Assembly: GCF_018320785.1 (NCBI RefSeq)
Contig: NC_054879.1
Coordinates: forward strand, 46,488,198 to 46,552,197
Direction of reading: 5' to 3'
DNA length: 64,000 nt
Origin: Cheilinus undulatus
Lineage: Eukaryota; Chordata; Actinopteri; Labriformes; Labridae
Positions 10,019 through 21,500 of the stretch are shown piece by piece (the stretch's first letter is position 1; each line of letters starts with the position of its first letter). The position numbers and the translations under genes are program-made. Below the pieces are notes generated by a model. The model saw nothing but the letters and a program-made list of their open reading frames with translations, was not told the DNA's origin and did not search any database.

Positions 10019-12765
10019 ATGCATTCTGCTACGATCCTCTTCGGCATCTTGTTTGGCCTTGTAGTCCAGGCCTACACTCTTCCTGTTAAGGTCAGTAACA
10101 AGAGAAAGTACATTTGGATAAAATTTGTTTGTGCATGTTTGCAAAATAACCTTAAATGCAATTTGCTTTTACAGAATTCAACTGCATTAGACGAAGGAAA
10201 AGTGAGGCTGAAAAGAAAATACTCAGGTGGACTATCGGAAAAACATTTGAGCCATCTTCATGGGGCATGTAAATAATATGGAAGCCCTAAGTAGACATGC
10301 TGCCATAGAGTTAATTTTGCTCCTTTTTCCCATTCTAACGAGTACTTTTCACAAGATCTCCACTTCTTTATACCATTCTGTCAAAGTTAAAACGGGGTTT
10401 TCCTGCGATGACTTGTTTTAGATGTTGTGAAATAACCTTCACAGTAAGAGATCTGAAGAAAATACGTGCTTGTTAGCATAGGAGAACAGAGGAAATAGGA
10501 TGTATGGCTGCATGTTCTCTTAAGGTGTCCGTAAAAATATATTCTTCATCTTTCTAGTAATATTTTTGATACAGAAAGAAATGTTAATCTTTGTTTCTGT
10601 GTTTAGATGAAATTGTAGACCGTGATGAAATGACCGCGATGGATCAAATCCTGGAAGTCAACAGGAGTAAGTAAACTGAAATTATATAAATCATACCGCT
10701 TTGAGGTTTTTAGTGTTACTAGTCATACTTGTTTTTCTCCAGAGTTCCGAGCCCCAAGAGGACTGACACTGAGAGAAGGAGACATCGCCACCTCACACAT
10801 ACGCAGCGCCATAACCTGCCCTGGAAACAGCTGTCTATGGCCCAAAGCCATCGATGGATTCGTTTACATACCCTTCCTCCTCTCCCCACTATACGGTAGG
10901 AATCCGATTACAAAAGCAAGTGTGAGCTAAAATATTCCTCGCTAACTTGAGTTTCCCTGTTGTAGATGACATGGACAGGATCACCATAGAAACAGGGATG
11001 CAGGACATTTCTTCTGCAACATGTATTAAATTTATTCCACGCACACATGAAGCCAACTTCCTTGATATTCAGCCTAGATATGGGTGCGTATTCTTCTTTT
11101 TACATGTGAAACCAGTAGTCAGAGTTTGCATTTTAATGATGCGTCACTTTTGTTCTGCGCCCAAAGCTGCTGGTCATTTCTGGGGCAGACTGGAGGAAGC
11201 CAGACCCTGTCCCTGCAGACCCCTGGGTGCATGTGGTCAGGAGTGGCTGCCCATGAGTTTATGCACGCACTGGGATTTGTGCATGAGCAGTCTCGTTCTG
11301 ACAGAGATCACTATGTGTCGATTATCTGGAAGAACATCATACCAGGTAGGTAATCGTGCTTTTTTTCATCTTTTCTTTGTTATTTACTGTCCCTAAGATT
11401 GTGTTCACCCCCTTGGATGTTTTACCCTTTTGTTGATTTTATAAATCAATCATGATTTGGCGTTTTTCACAAAAAAAAAATCTCTTAAATATCAAAAATA
11501 GTCACCCCCTTTAAAGTGACTGGCCTCATTCAACAGAAGTTAAGCAGATTAGTGCTAGTAGTCTCACAGTTAATGAAATGGGGATCACCTTAGTGCAGTG
11601 ACTGTGTCTCAGTAATTGTAGAATAAAGACAGTTGTTTCTGGAAGCTCCAATCATGAGTTCATCAGTATTCCTTGCTACCATTACACCATGAAGACAAAA
11701 GAACACTCCAAGAAACTCAGAGTGTGCAAAACATTTCCAAGTCTCTGAACATCCCCCAGAGTTCAGTTAAATCCATCATGAAGAAATAAAGGAATATGTC
11801 AAGTGTAAATCTGCCTAGATCAGGCCATCCTTACAGACTGAGTGAGCGTGCAAGAAGGAGACTAGTGAGAGAGGCCTGGAGGACCGTCTTGTTCAGTCAG
11901 CAAAACAACTATGGCTTGGGAGATTTATTCTCCAGTAAGACGATGAGCTGAAGCATCCAGAGAAGCTACACAGAAATGGTTTATAGACAAGGGGAATGTT
12001 CTGGAGTGGCCGAGTCAAAGCCCAGACCACAATATAATAGAGAATATGCGGCTTGACTTGAAAAGGGCTGTTCATGCCCAACAGTTTAGCAAAGAAGAAT
12101 GGAGTAAAATTGCAGAGTTCAGATGTTTGAGCCTGATTGAGACCTATCCACACAGACTCAGAGCTGTGACTGCAGCCAAAGGTGACTTTGTAGAAATCTG
12201 TAGCTACTTTGACATTAATTTTTTTTTTCACCAAAAAAGCCAAATTATTTCGACCCTGATTGATATCTAAAATCAGTTAAAGGGTAAAACATCCAGGGGG
12301 TTGAATACTTTTTATTGGCACTATATATTCTCATAAAACTAATTTAATTTTATTATCTGTGATATTTTGACAGACCAAATGCATAACTTCAGGAAACAGC
12401 TGACAAATAACCTCAATAGCCCGTATGACTACAGCTCAGTCATGCATTATGGAAGGTGAGCGTCTCTCTGACTTCACAAAATCACAGCGTCTGCATGTTT
12501 GCTGGTGGTGCAAAAGCACCTTTCACTTTATCTTATGTCCAGATACGCCTTCTCTGAGGACGGCGGGCCAACAATCATCCCCAAACCAGATCCTTACATT
12601 CCCATCGGCCAGAGAGATGGGCCAAGCATGCTAGATCTTCATAAAATCAACGTCCTCTACAGCTGTGGTGAGTGAACTTAACCGTCTGTTGACTGAAATA
12701 AATATTTTCTTACAGACACTTGAATTGATCAGATCTTTCTACCCATTGTAGGTTCCACCGAGTAA
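10019..12765 (+). CDS. Secreted six-cysteine astacin metalloprotease (c6ast/hatching-enzyme type), gene 2
   Basis: Nine exons: 10019-10090, 10175-10226, 10607-10666, 10743-10895, 10966-11083, 11167-11345, 12374-12455, 12543-12667, 12752-12765, total 855 nt and 284 residues. A hydrophobic signal peptide occupies residues 1-18 or so. The zinc site HEFMHALGFVHE is at 181-192 and the Met-turn SVMHYG at 233-238. Six cysteines (87, 92, 132, 153, 173, 280) lie in the secreted part. Exons 5, 6 and 7 have the same lengths (118, 179, 82 nt) and phases as in the upstream gene, so the two are a tandem duplicate pair. They have diverged clearly, for example a shorter exon 8 and a different region around residue 250. 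Intron 6 is enlarged by a Tc1-like element. Nothing suggests loss of function. Confidence 0.95.
11387..12323 (+). mobile_element. Decayed Tc1-like transposon in intron 6 of astacin gene 2
   Basis: The element is 937 bp, flanked by TA at 11385-11386 and 12324-12325. Its inverted ends match over about 65 bases, for example CCCCTTGGATGTTTTACCC inside the left end against its reverse complement at 12281-12299. The plus strand keeps the C-terminal end of a Tc1-type transposase at about 12030-12183, recognisable by a D-L-K-R-A-V-H-A stretch and a later R-L-R-A-V. The upstream part of the coding region is broken by stops and frameshifts. The element is therefore dead, and splicing around it appears intact. 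Confidence 0.85.
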
Positions 12766-13107
12766 CTGAATGCTGTTGTCTGACTGGTCTTAATCAGAAC
12801 ATGGTTCATCATGACCTCTGGTCTTCAACAGGTTAATGTCCATTATCAGTCTAAAGCATTTTAATTTTCCCTTAAGAACATCAGAAATCCTAGTGTGTAC
12901 CTTTGCATGGCATTTTCTCTACTCCACTTTATTCTATTAATCTGCATTAAAGCTGCCTGAAGGAAAATAAAGCGACGAGAAATAACAGAAGACTTCAGTT
13001 CTGTGAAACACATAATGTCTCTGCTGCTGCTGCTGCTTATATCACTGTCTAATGTCTGAATCAATCTGTTCAATCTACTGCCTCTTCCTATGCTTCTCCT
13101 CATGTTT

Positions 13108-13113
13108 AATAAA
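13108..13113 (+). terminator. Candidate poly(A) signal of second astacin gene
   Basis: AATAAA within an A-rich run, 343 bases after the stop codon at 12763-12765. No closer canonical signal was chosen, though AATAAA-like sites occur near 12700 and 12967. Confidence 0.4.
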
Positions 13114-13627
13114 AAAAAATCAATATAAATATTAATGGTCTGTTTGACAAATCCTTTCTCACATAAGGTAAACTAGACATGGGCTACTTTTGATTTAGGC
13201 ATTGCAGTGAGTCAGTCATGTAATAGCTGCAAGTTCTTCTGAAGTGGTTCATTCCCTTTTTCTTTGGGGGGGTGGCAAACAAAATGGGAATTAACTGACA
13301 GATGATTATACAAGTATATTTAAACTTGCATCATTTTTAAAGAAAAAACATGCATGGGCCATCTTGAAGCATACGTAGTCTACTTAAGGGGCCACTAGAA
13401 ATTACCCAAGGGGCCTGACCCGGTCCATGGGCGTCTGATTAAATAACCCGGCCCTACATAGTAGCATGGGTGTAGCACGGGGGGGGGTGGGGGTAGTGAT
13501 TACCTGGGCCCACAGTAGGAAGGGGCCCTTGAGAAGCCTGCAATGAAAAGTGTGTTTTTATTTATTTATTCTAAGTAAAGAGTGTCATTATTGAGTCAAA
13601 AGCAAATAAATGAATTGGTCAGACTGA
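13114..13627. other. Intergenic with short transposon fragments
   Basis: Positions 13390-13545 contain GC-richer pieces (GGGGCCTGACCC, CTGGGCCCACAG) like subterminal parts of hAT elements elsewhere in the window, but without definable ends. A G-run lies at about 13481-13487. No gene is seen. Confidence 0.4.
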
Positions 13628-14350
13628 AATTTATCCACCTTGTTTCTGGGGCCACTGCTGTAAATCTGAATATGGGCGAAACTTCCGGTGCTAAGGCGGA
13701 AGTACATCAATACATGTATTTTAATACAGCAGCTAACAATAGATGCTAACTACGAACGACAGTTGTTGATAGGAATTCACCGCAGATTTGTAAATATTAA
13801 TTTGTTTTTGTAATCACATGTTCACATTGTGTTGTAAGCTGTAAATATGTAAGTAAGGCGGATACCGCATTGTTCCTGGGGGTCTACTGTAGCGAATGTG
13901 GGTGGAACTTCTCGAACAGTAACAATAATAGCAAAATGCGATTCTTCCAAGGGTTTACTAAAATGGTTTTGCATCAACAGTGGTGGAATAAGGATTTCAG
14001 TAACCCCACAGACAAGAAATGTTATCTGAAGGTGGTGTCCAAACTCAGTTAAAACATGATGGTCTATTTCTATACTGATACAAAGCTAATAAAGTTAGCT
14101 GAATATGCTTGTCTAGTTAATCTGAGGTAATGTCGTCACTTTGTACTCTTTAGTAGAGGGTGGAGAAATAATAATATTGTCCCGTTTGAGGGGAAGCAGT
14201 CGAAAGTTACATGTTTTAATGTCCAAATTGCTCTAATAATCACGTTTCACATCTCGTATTCAAAGCAAAGTCCCATTTAGATAAAAGGGACTGGAAGTTG
14301 TGCCCATATTTCACACAAAGAATCATGGGGACTAGGAATAAGGTGGATAT
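13628..14350. mobile_element. Transposon fragment with inverted ends near ATCCACCTTGTTTC
   Basis: The left end, with ATCCACCTTGTTTCTGGGG, is roughly inverted relative to the right end, with GACTAGGAATAAGGTGGAT. About 270 bases (13645-13905) recur in reverse orientation at 62618-62890. An open frame within 13870-14052 is short and has no confident domain match; a THAP-type DNA-binding fragment crossed my mind but is not supported. I could not define a target duplication, so the superfamily is open. Confidence 0.5.
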
Positions 14351-14396
14351 CAAATAGTGTAAAAATAAAGTGTGGGGGGGGGTGGATTCCTTTCAC

Positions 14397-15047
14397 ACGT
14401 CCATCAAGTTCTGATAAAACTTACGCTTTAGCAGCATCCACGCTAAGCTCTTCTGCCATAATTGCACCGGCCTCTTGCTGCTGCTTGTTTACGTCACGAC
14501 TCTGCTGCGCCTGAAAGTACCGCCCCTCTTCACTGATTGGTCCTGTCACTTTGTAAAGGCCCATTTATACTCCCTTTACGTATGAAAATGTATACGTCCT
14601 TTTTAAACGATGTTACCGTCACTGCTCACATACTTCCATGCGTCCTTTACGTTGGCATGGGGGGGGGCCAGAGTCAAAAGTTTATGACAACAACAAACTC
14701 AAAAACAAACATGGCGACTGTGGCGGAAGTATCCTCAAAAAGTTCCGCCATTGTTGTTTCTTTGTGGTGTCTCACAGAGCTACATATCGGGTAGTGACAG
14801 CAACAATGCCCCCACCGTTTCCGATGGTACTACTCGGTTTGACCCGTATCCGTAAGCTTTAAGGAAACGTGCAGAAATATGGACGAAATGAACGCGGAGC
14901 ACGGACAGAAGGCTTCGTCTGTATCCGCATTTAACGTTGAGCATAAATGGGCCTTAAGGGTCCAAAGGGTTCAGATGGGAGCTTAACAAGATGGATTCGC
15001 CAGTGAAAAAGAAGGAAATGGGCATATCCATCTGCTTTGTAATGTTA
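14397..15047 (+). mobile_element. 5'-truncated copy of the 9-bp-duplication MITE family
   Basis: This matches the right two-thirds of the element at 53047-53575, beginning at the shared stretch CATCAAGTTCTGATAAAAC and ending in ATGTTA. The left end is missing, so no target duplication can be checked. A Harbinger-type MITE is inserted in it at 14557-14954. Confidence 0.7.
14557..14954. mobile_element. PIF/Harbinger-like MITE nested in the MITE fragment
   Basis: The inverted ends are AGGCCCATTTATACTCCC and GAGCATAAATGGGCCT. The 3-bp target duplication TAA lies at 14554-14556 and 14955-14957. End sequence and 3-bp TAA/TTA duplication both fit PIF/Harbinger elements common in fish. It has no transposase. 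Its insertion cleanly interrupts the host MITE, whose sequence resumes on the other side. Confidence 0.8.
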
Positions 15048-15567
15048 CAAATGTCCAGCACTGCAAAATAATGCTAGTAAATTTAATTTTGATATGGATA
15101 TTATGGTTCAAAAATACATTAAAATGCAGAGTTATTTTTTTTTAAATTATGTAGCATTTGTTGCTTGGCAATCTGGTTAAGGGGGGCGCTGTGTAACATT
15201 CTTTCTGGGGGCCAGAAATCCCTAGCTACGCCCCTGCATAGCAGTCTCAAAACCTTTGGATTACACAGTTTCTTAGTAGTTTGCATTACCATAATGGTCA
15301 TGTTGTAAACTGTGCCAGATTAGCTACATTTTTTATAACGTGTCTATCCACTGAAACATCCTGGATGAACTTTGATCAAACCTTGAATTGTTCCGTCGTG
15401 GTCATGAGTGCTCCTGGTGGCATGTGTCCCATCATTACCCAGCAGGCCTTTGGGGCGGGAGAACATTAAAGTCAACCGCCGTCCCTGCAGCCCACGCAGC
15501 CACACTGCAGGTCGTAGCTAGCCGGTTGGTATCAGTGCACTGAAATACTCAGTCACGGTCGCTAACA
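15048..15567 (+). promoter_or_regulatory. Upstream region and likely 5' UTR of tra2b
   Basis: Positions 15170-15235 carry a short hAT-like fragment. From about 15400 the sequence becomes more GC-rich and runs into the tra2b start codon at 15568. No TATA box is evident, as is usual for a broadly expressed splicing factor. The transcription start cannot be placed. Confidence 0.45.
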
Positions 15568-18500
15568 ATGAGCGATAACGTGAAAGGATACAGCGAGCGG
15601 GTATGTACGAAGCTTGTGCATGCTCTAATTGTAGTGTTGTCTTTTATTTGGGCTAACGTCTTAATGACGCGGCTGCATGTAACTGAAGTGGTAACAGTCT
15701 TCATGCAGAGTTGGCTAATGCTGGTTAGCTGATGTTAGCAAGCGTGTTTAATTCTACAGTCGAAGTACATGTTTCGGATTTTCGGTAAGTCGTAAAAACT
15801 ACCCATATCAACTGCATTTTAGTTACTGGTATGGTGTGGCTGAAATGAGCCCAGAGAAGCTTTAAATAACGGCCAATATGAGAAAGATAGCCTTCCAGCG
15901 TTTGCGTTAGCTTAGCATCGTTAGCACGGCGGTAGGCCTCCGCCTGTGCTGTAAATGCAGATAGGGTTACGATGCTAACTTTAGCCGACCAGCAGCCAAC
16001 TCTCCTTACAAACAGGATGTTTTTAACCTATGCTGTTAACGTTATGGATTTACAGTGGTTTATTCCTGTATTATTCTGCGAAATGTTTTAGAAAGAGGAA
16101 AGGAGGTGTTAAATATCTTCGTCAAAATGTATGTGCTGATAAACTGCAGAAATCAAAAGTAATGTGGCTTTTTGCCGAAATTACGACGGAGTGTTAGAGC
16201 CACACGGCGAACAAAGGAAAGAATAATTTTTTTAACATTATGAGAGTAAGGTCATTATATTACGATAATAAAGTCATAATATTAGGAGAATAATGTCATA
16301 ATATTAGGAGAGTAATGTCATAATATTAGGAGAGTAATGTCATACTATTATGAGAATAAAGTCGTAATGTTACGAGAAAGTCGTAATATTAGGAGAATAA
16401 AATATTACAAGAAAGACAGTCTACAGCGGATCTACGATGGAGTATTGTTCTGATTCTGATAATAAGATGAAGTATTTCCTTATTTGTGAAACCGATACTC
16501 AAATCTAGCTTCACAACATGATCGACATTTCTCATTTTAACGGAGGCGGCGTCCCGACAGATTTTCTTTCTTGTAATATTTTATTCTCGTAATATTACGA
16601 CTTTATTCTCGTCATTTTACGTCTTATTTTCTCGCAGTATTACGACTTTTTCCCCGTAATATCAAAATTCTTTTTTGAATTTTTGTTTTCTTCTCTTCGT
16701 GTGGCCCTAATACTCTGTCGTACTAAATAAACTATATTTACCCTCTCAGTGAAGATGATCTAACAATGTTTGCTTAGTTGTAATTTGGTAGTTAATTGCA
16801 TTTTCTGAGATCAACCTACAGGATAGTCGAAATACATCATGTGAACTATTGATGGAGATTTATTTAAAAAGTTATTTTTCCTCATGCTGGGCTCCATAAC
16901 TTTGGTCAATTTTATGGTGTTAAAAATATTTTAAAACTTTCATACCAAACACGGCCTCAATATTGCTGGTTATTCATTTGTTTTAACTAGGGATGAGTAT
17001 GGAAATCAGGCACCTATAACACTAATATCAATACCTTCTTTCAAAACCACCACAACCTAAATAAAAGCAAGTAAATCTTATTAGAATTGGTGTGATTTAT
17101 ATGTCAAGTTACACTGGTTTTGTTTTCATTTCCAACATTTGACTGGCGTCATATAAAGAAAATCCTGTGAATCATATACCAGACAGCTTTTAGTCTTGCT
17201 GACTTTCAACACAGTTTTCCCCTCTCATAAATATTTAATGTGGTGCAGTTTGAAGCACTGTATAAAAAGTTTTGTTTTAGCATCGGTATCAATAAAGCCT
17301 GTATGATATCCATCCCTAGTTTAACCCCCTCCTTGAACCCTTGTGTGAAAACTAGGGCCAATCGCAAATTAGATTAAATCGCAATTTGGCCTGCTGCGGT
17401 TTTCAAATCGCAGACGGTGCATATTTTTTTAACCCGGAAATGTGTCAAAATACTGATTTGATACATTTTTTGCAGCAGAGATTTTATGCTCTACACATTG
17501 TGCATATATATAATTGTCTTTTTTTCCAAAATTGTTTAGTAAAATCCGACTTTTCTGGTTTGTGTATATGATTTTCTTAATGAAAATAAAAATAACATTA
17601 AAAATTACCATCCCTTCAGTATAGCAATTGGTGTCAAATTTGCCATTTGAGCCACAATCACAGTTAGCCTTCATTTATTAAAAATCTTTCATCCCTAGTT
17701 TAATTTATCTTGTGTTGCATTAGTTATAATATAGAATGATTTATTGCTTATGTTTGTTGAATAATACACAAGATGAGGACCCTTAAAGTAATTGCATATT
17801 AGTAAATCGCAATATTGGTGGAAAAATTTGCAGTTTTATTTTTTTCCCAGATCGTTCAACCCTAGTGAAAATACAAACTTGGGAATTGCGATCTAATTGT
17901 GATTTGATATGTGATTTCTTTCTGAAGTTCCTCATCTTATGTATTTTCTAGGGATGGGACCGATCCAATCCAATATCGGTATCGGGTCCGATATTGATGT
18001 AATTAATAGATCGGATATCTGACTGAGGGCGCCGATCCAAGTGACCGATCCAAAGCCATCCTACAGTTTGTGGTAGACCATGAACGCACCGCAGTCTAAG
18101 ACGAGACAGTCTGTGTGTAACTGAGCTAGCGTTAGTTAGGATGTTCTTAGCGGTATAAACCTAGTGGGTTAAAGATAAATCTATATTTAGAATAGTCAAA
18201 ACTAGTCTAAAGATGAGAGAACACAAAGTGGGTGTGACGTTAGCCTGATATACTCTCTACAGCATGGCTAGCATTGAAAGCTAGCGCCGCTAGCGCCTTC
18301 GTTCCTCTTTGCAGGTTAATATGGTGCTTTGATTTTTGGCCTCTTTTCATTTCGGGTGAGTAGTCATACGTGAGCTTAACCCTCGACAGCCCACATACCA
18401 CTTTATTTCCATTCACTACTTTGGAAAACTGTCGTACCGCGTCTTCCTACTACACGCTAACAGCTTAGCTACCTCCACGCTTCTCGTTGTTTACCACCGG

Positions 18501-21500
18501 TGAAGGGTCAGAGAGGAAGACTGCGGCTACAGCGGTCTCTAGTGGTGGGAGGTTCATTACAGTTTAAAAGAGCATCATAGACAGGGATTTCAAGCCCGGG
18601 TTCATAAAAAGGGATAGGTAATTAGTTTAACCGACTTGAGTTATGCTATTTAGGGTAAGCATTGTTGTTTTCTAACTTATACTCAGTTGTTATTTTATGG
18701 ATAATGTTTATTTATTTTTGAGTAGTAGTTCAAATAAATTTGTTTGGAATACATTTACGTTCAATTCATTTTTAAAATTTATTTATTTTTGCTTTGTAAT
18801 AAGAGGAGCTGGGTGGTTTACTACAGCCTCATGTAACCTCACACATTATACCAACAACAGTAATAATTGTTTAAAAAGAGATGTGTGTGTGTATATACAC
18901 ACACACACACACTCACACACACTGGAATCAGTATCGGTATTGGCACAGATTTATGGGAATTGGATCAGAACTGAAAAAAGTGGATCGGTGCATCCCTAGT
19001 ATTTTCCAACAAACACAAGCATTAAATCATTCTATTTAAAACCAACACAATATTAACATGTGATAATTTTTATGTTATTCTCTTATTCAATAAGAAAACT
19101 GTACAAAAAAGAAGAAAATAGGATTTTTTTGCAGACTTTTCTTTAAAAAAAAGGCGCTTAAATAATGGCATGATATATAGGCCTAATGCATAACGTCTGC
19201 TGCTGCTGCTGCTGCTGCAAAAAATGTAATCTGGTATTTTGACCCAAATTCCAGGTTAAAGAATTATTGCGCCCTCTACGATTTGAAAAGTGCAGCGATA
19301 TTGTGATTTCATCTAATTTGCAATTAATTGCCCAGCCCACATGCAAACTTCCACTACGTTTAATCTTGAATCTAAACAAAGCAATATTAGACTACAGGAA
19401 ACTTCCCTGGTTCAGTGGACAACATGTGAACACAATTAGTTGTACATTTGAGCCAAATCACTGAGGGATAATATGTACAAATTTGTCTAAATGTTCTTTT
19501 CTTCAAGTAGTATCACATAGGAACCCATGTGCAGATCTTAAGTGATAGTACTGCTTTATTCCGTGTTTTAAAGACGTGAAAAACTGAAAATAAGATACTT
19601 TTCATAACTAGTCCGGTAGCATTTATTAGCATCTTGTTATCCCAAAATTTTATGTCTTCCTAACCGGATGGGTGAGGCTGGTTCAAACAAATGGTGGTAG
19701 CATCTTGAGGTCGTTTAGTCAGTGATAACCAGGATTTATTTTTAAAAAGATGGCCCAGCTGGTGGGTTTCACATTCAGTGGTTTGATACAGACTGTGTGG
19801 CTTCTAGCAGCCACCTGACAAGAAGTCTGACATAGATGCATTTAAGGAAACCAATTTATTTTGAGTGCAAATTAATCTTTGTTTCATGCACAGATGGCCA
19901 ATGCTTGATTTATTAATGCCCCTTTTAGAGATGTTAATGTTTGTCAAACTGAGGCTGAAATCACACAGCCCTGAATTCAAACCACTGAAAGTGAAATATT
20001 TATTCAACTAACATTTCAGATTAGTTTTATGGGGCCTTTAGCATTCCCATGCATGTTCTAAGATTGTGATAACACATCTACAAGTTGAATGAGGGTGCAC
20101 TTTTGATTACAGTCATATATTCTTCATCCTTTTCTTTTTCATAAAGGTAAAGGTTGGACGAAGAAAATGCGGGAGAAGTCTCACGTCCACTTAATTTTCA
20201 ATAATATGAAGCTCAGATGTGTGAAGCTCAATTGTTGGTTGCATGCTAAAACATGACGAGGAGAGAAGTGTGGGCTGTGTGTGAGATGGGGGAAGTAAGA
20301 AGATGTAAGACAATTGAAGAAAGAAGAATAATATGAAGTAATGAAGTTAAAGAGATGAAGTTAAGGAAAGAAGTAACTGGATAAGGTCACCGCGCTAAGT
20401 CATTCTCTGGTCTGTTTGTCAATGCGTGCATGTTTTCTTTATTGAATGCAACACAATGTAGTTTAAATCATTCAAACTTTTTACACTAATAAGTTTCATG
20501 TTGGCAATCACTTAATTATTGATGTAATCATACTTATTCCATTCAACGCTACAAAATGTGTAATTCCTGATCCACATTCCTAAATTCTGTTTTATTTTTT
20601 CCTCTACTTTTCACAGGATAGTCTTAATTCTTCACTACATAAAATAATTTAGGTACATTTATTGATGTTGTCCTTTCGTTTGTGCTAAAAATTGGTGTTT
20701 GGTGTGTATGTGTGGTCAATTCAGGAGTCTCGCTCTGGATCCAGAAGCCTAAGTCCACGGGGCTCTGGGAAGTCGGCAAGCCGCTCCCCAGCTCGCTCCC
20801 CCGCCCATTCAAAAGAAGGATCCCGCCACTCCCATTCCAAATCTAGATCTCGATCCAGGTCAAAGTCTAGGTGAGTTAGGAAGTATTTGAAAAGCTTGGA
20901 TGTCAAATATTGCCACTCCTTGAGACACAAATCCAGTAGATGTGAAGAACAGTGCAAGCAGTTCTTATTAAAGTGTTTCTCTCTGTAGGTCTCATTCCCG
21001 CCACGGCTCACGTAGACACTACAGCCGATCTCGCTCCCGCTCAAGGTCCTATCGGCGCAGATCTCACAGTAGATCCTACAGCGGAGAGCGTCGGCGCAGG
21101 AGCCACAGCCGCTCACCCATGTCCAACCGCCGCAGGCACATAGGCAACCGAGTACGTTTTAAGGGATTCTAGAAATTTGTCGCTTATGTAGGAATGTATG
21201 GATAGGATTATAACCATTACTGCTTCAAAATTCCAGGCGAATCCTGATCCAAACACGTGTTTGGGAGTGTTTGGCCTGAGCTTGTACACCACAGAAAGGG
21301 ATCTGAGGGAAGTCTTCTCTAAATACGGCCCCCTGGCGGATGTTTCTATCGTGTATGACCAGCAATCGAGGCGTTCCAGGGGCTTCGCTTTTGTTTACTT
21401 TGAGAACAAAGATGACGCAAAGGAGGTATCAGAGCACGAGTGGACCAGTGTGTGTGTGTTTTTTCTTCTTTTTTTAATACTCTGTTCTTAGTCTTAATGG

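Noticed and set aside
13870-14052. Short open frame that might be a THAP-type zinc-finger fragment
   Set aside because: The cysteine and histidine pattern cannot be placed with confidence; it lies in a decayed transposon.
17429-17674. 81-codon minus-strand frame
   Set aside because: It lies within the AATCGC-type hAT MITE and has no transposase similarity.
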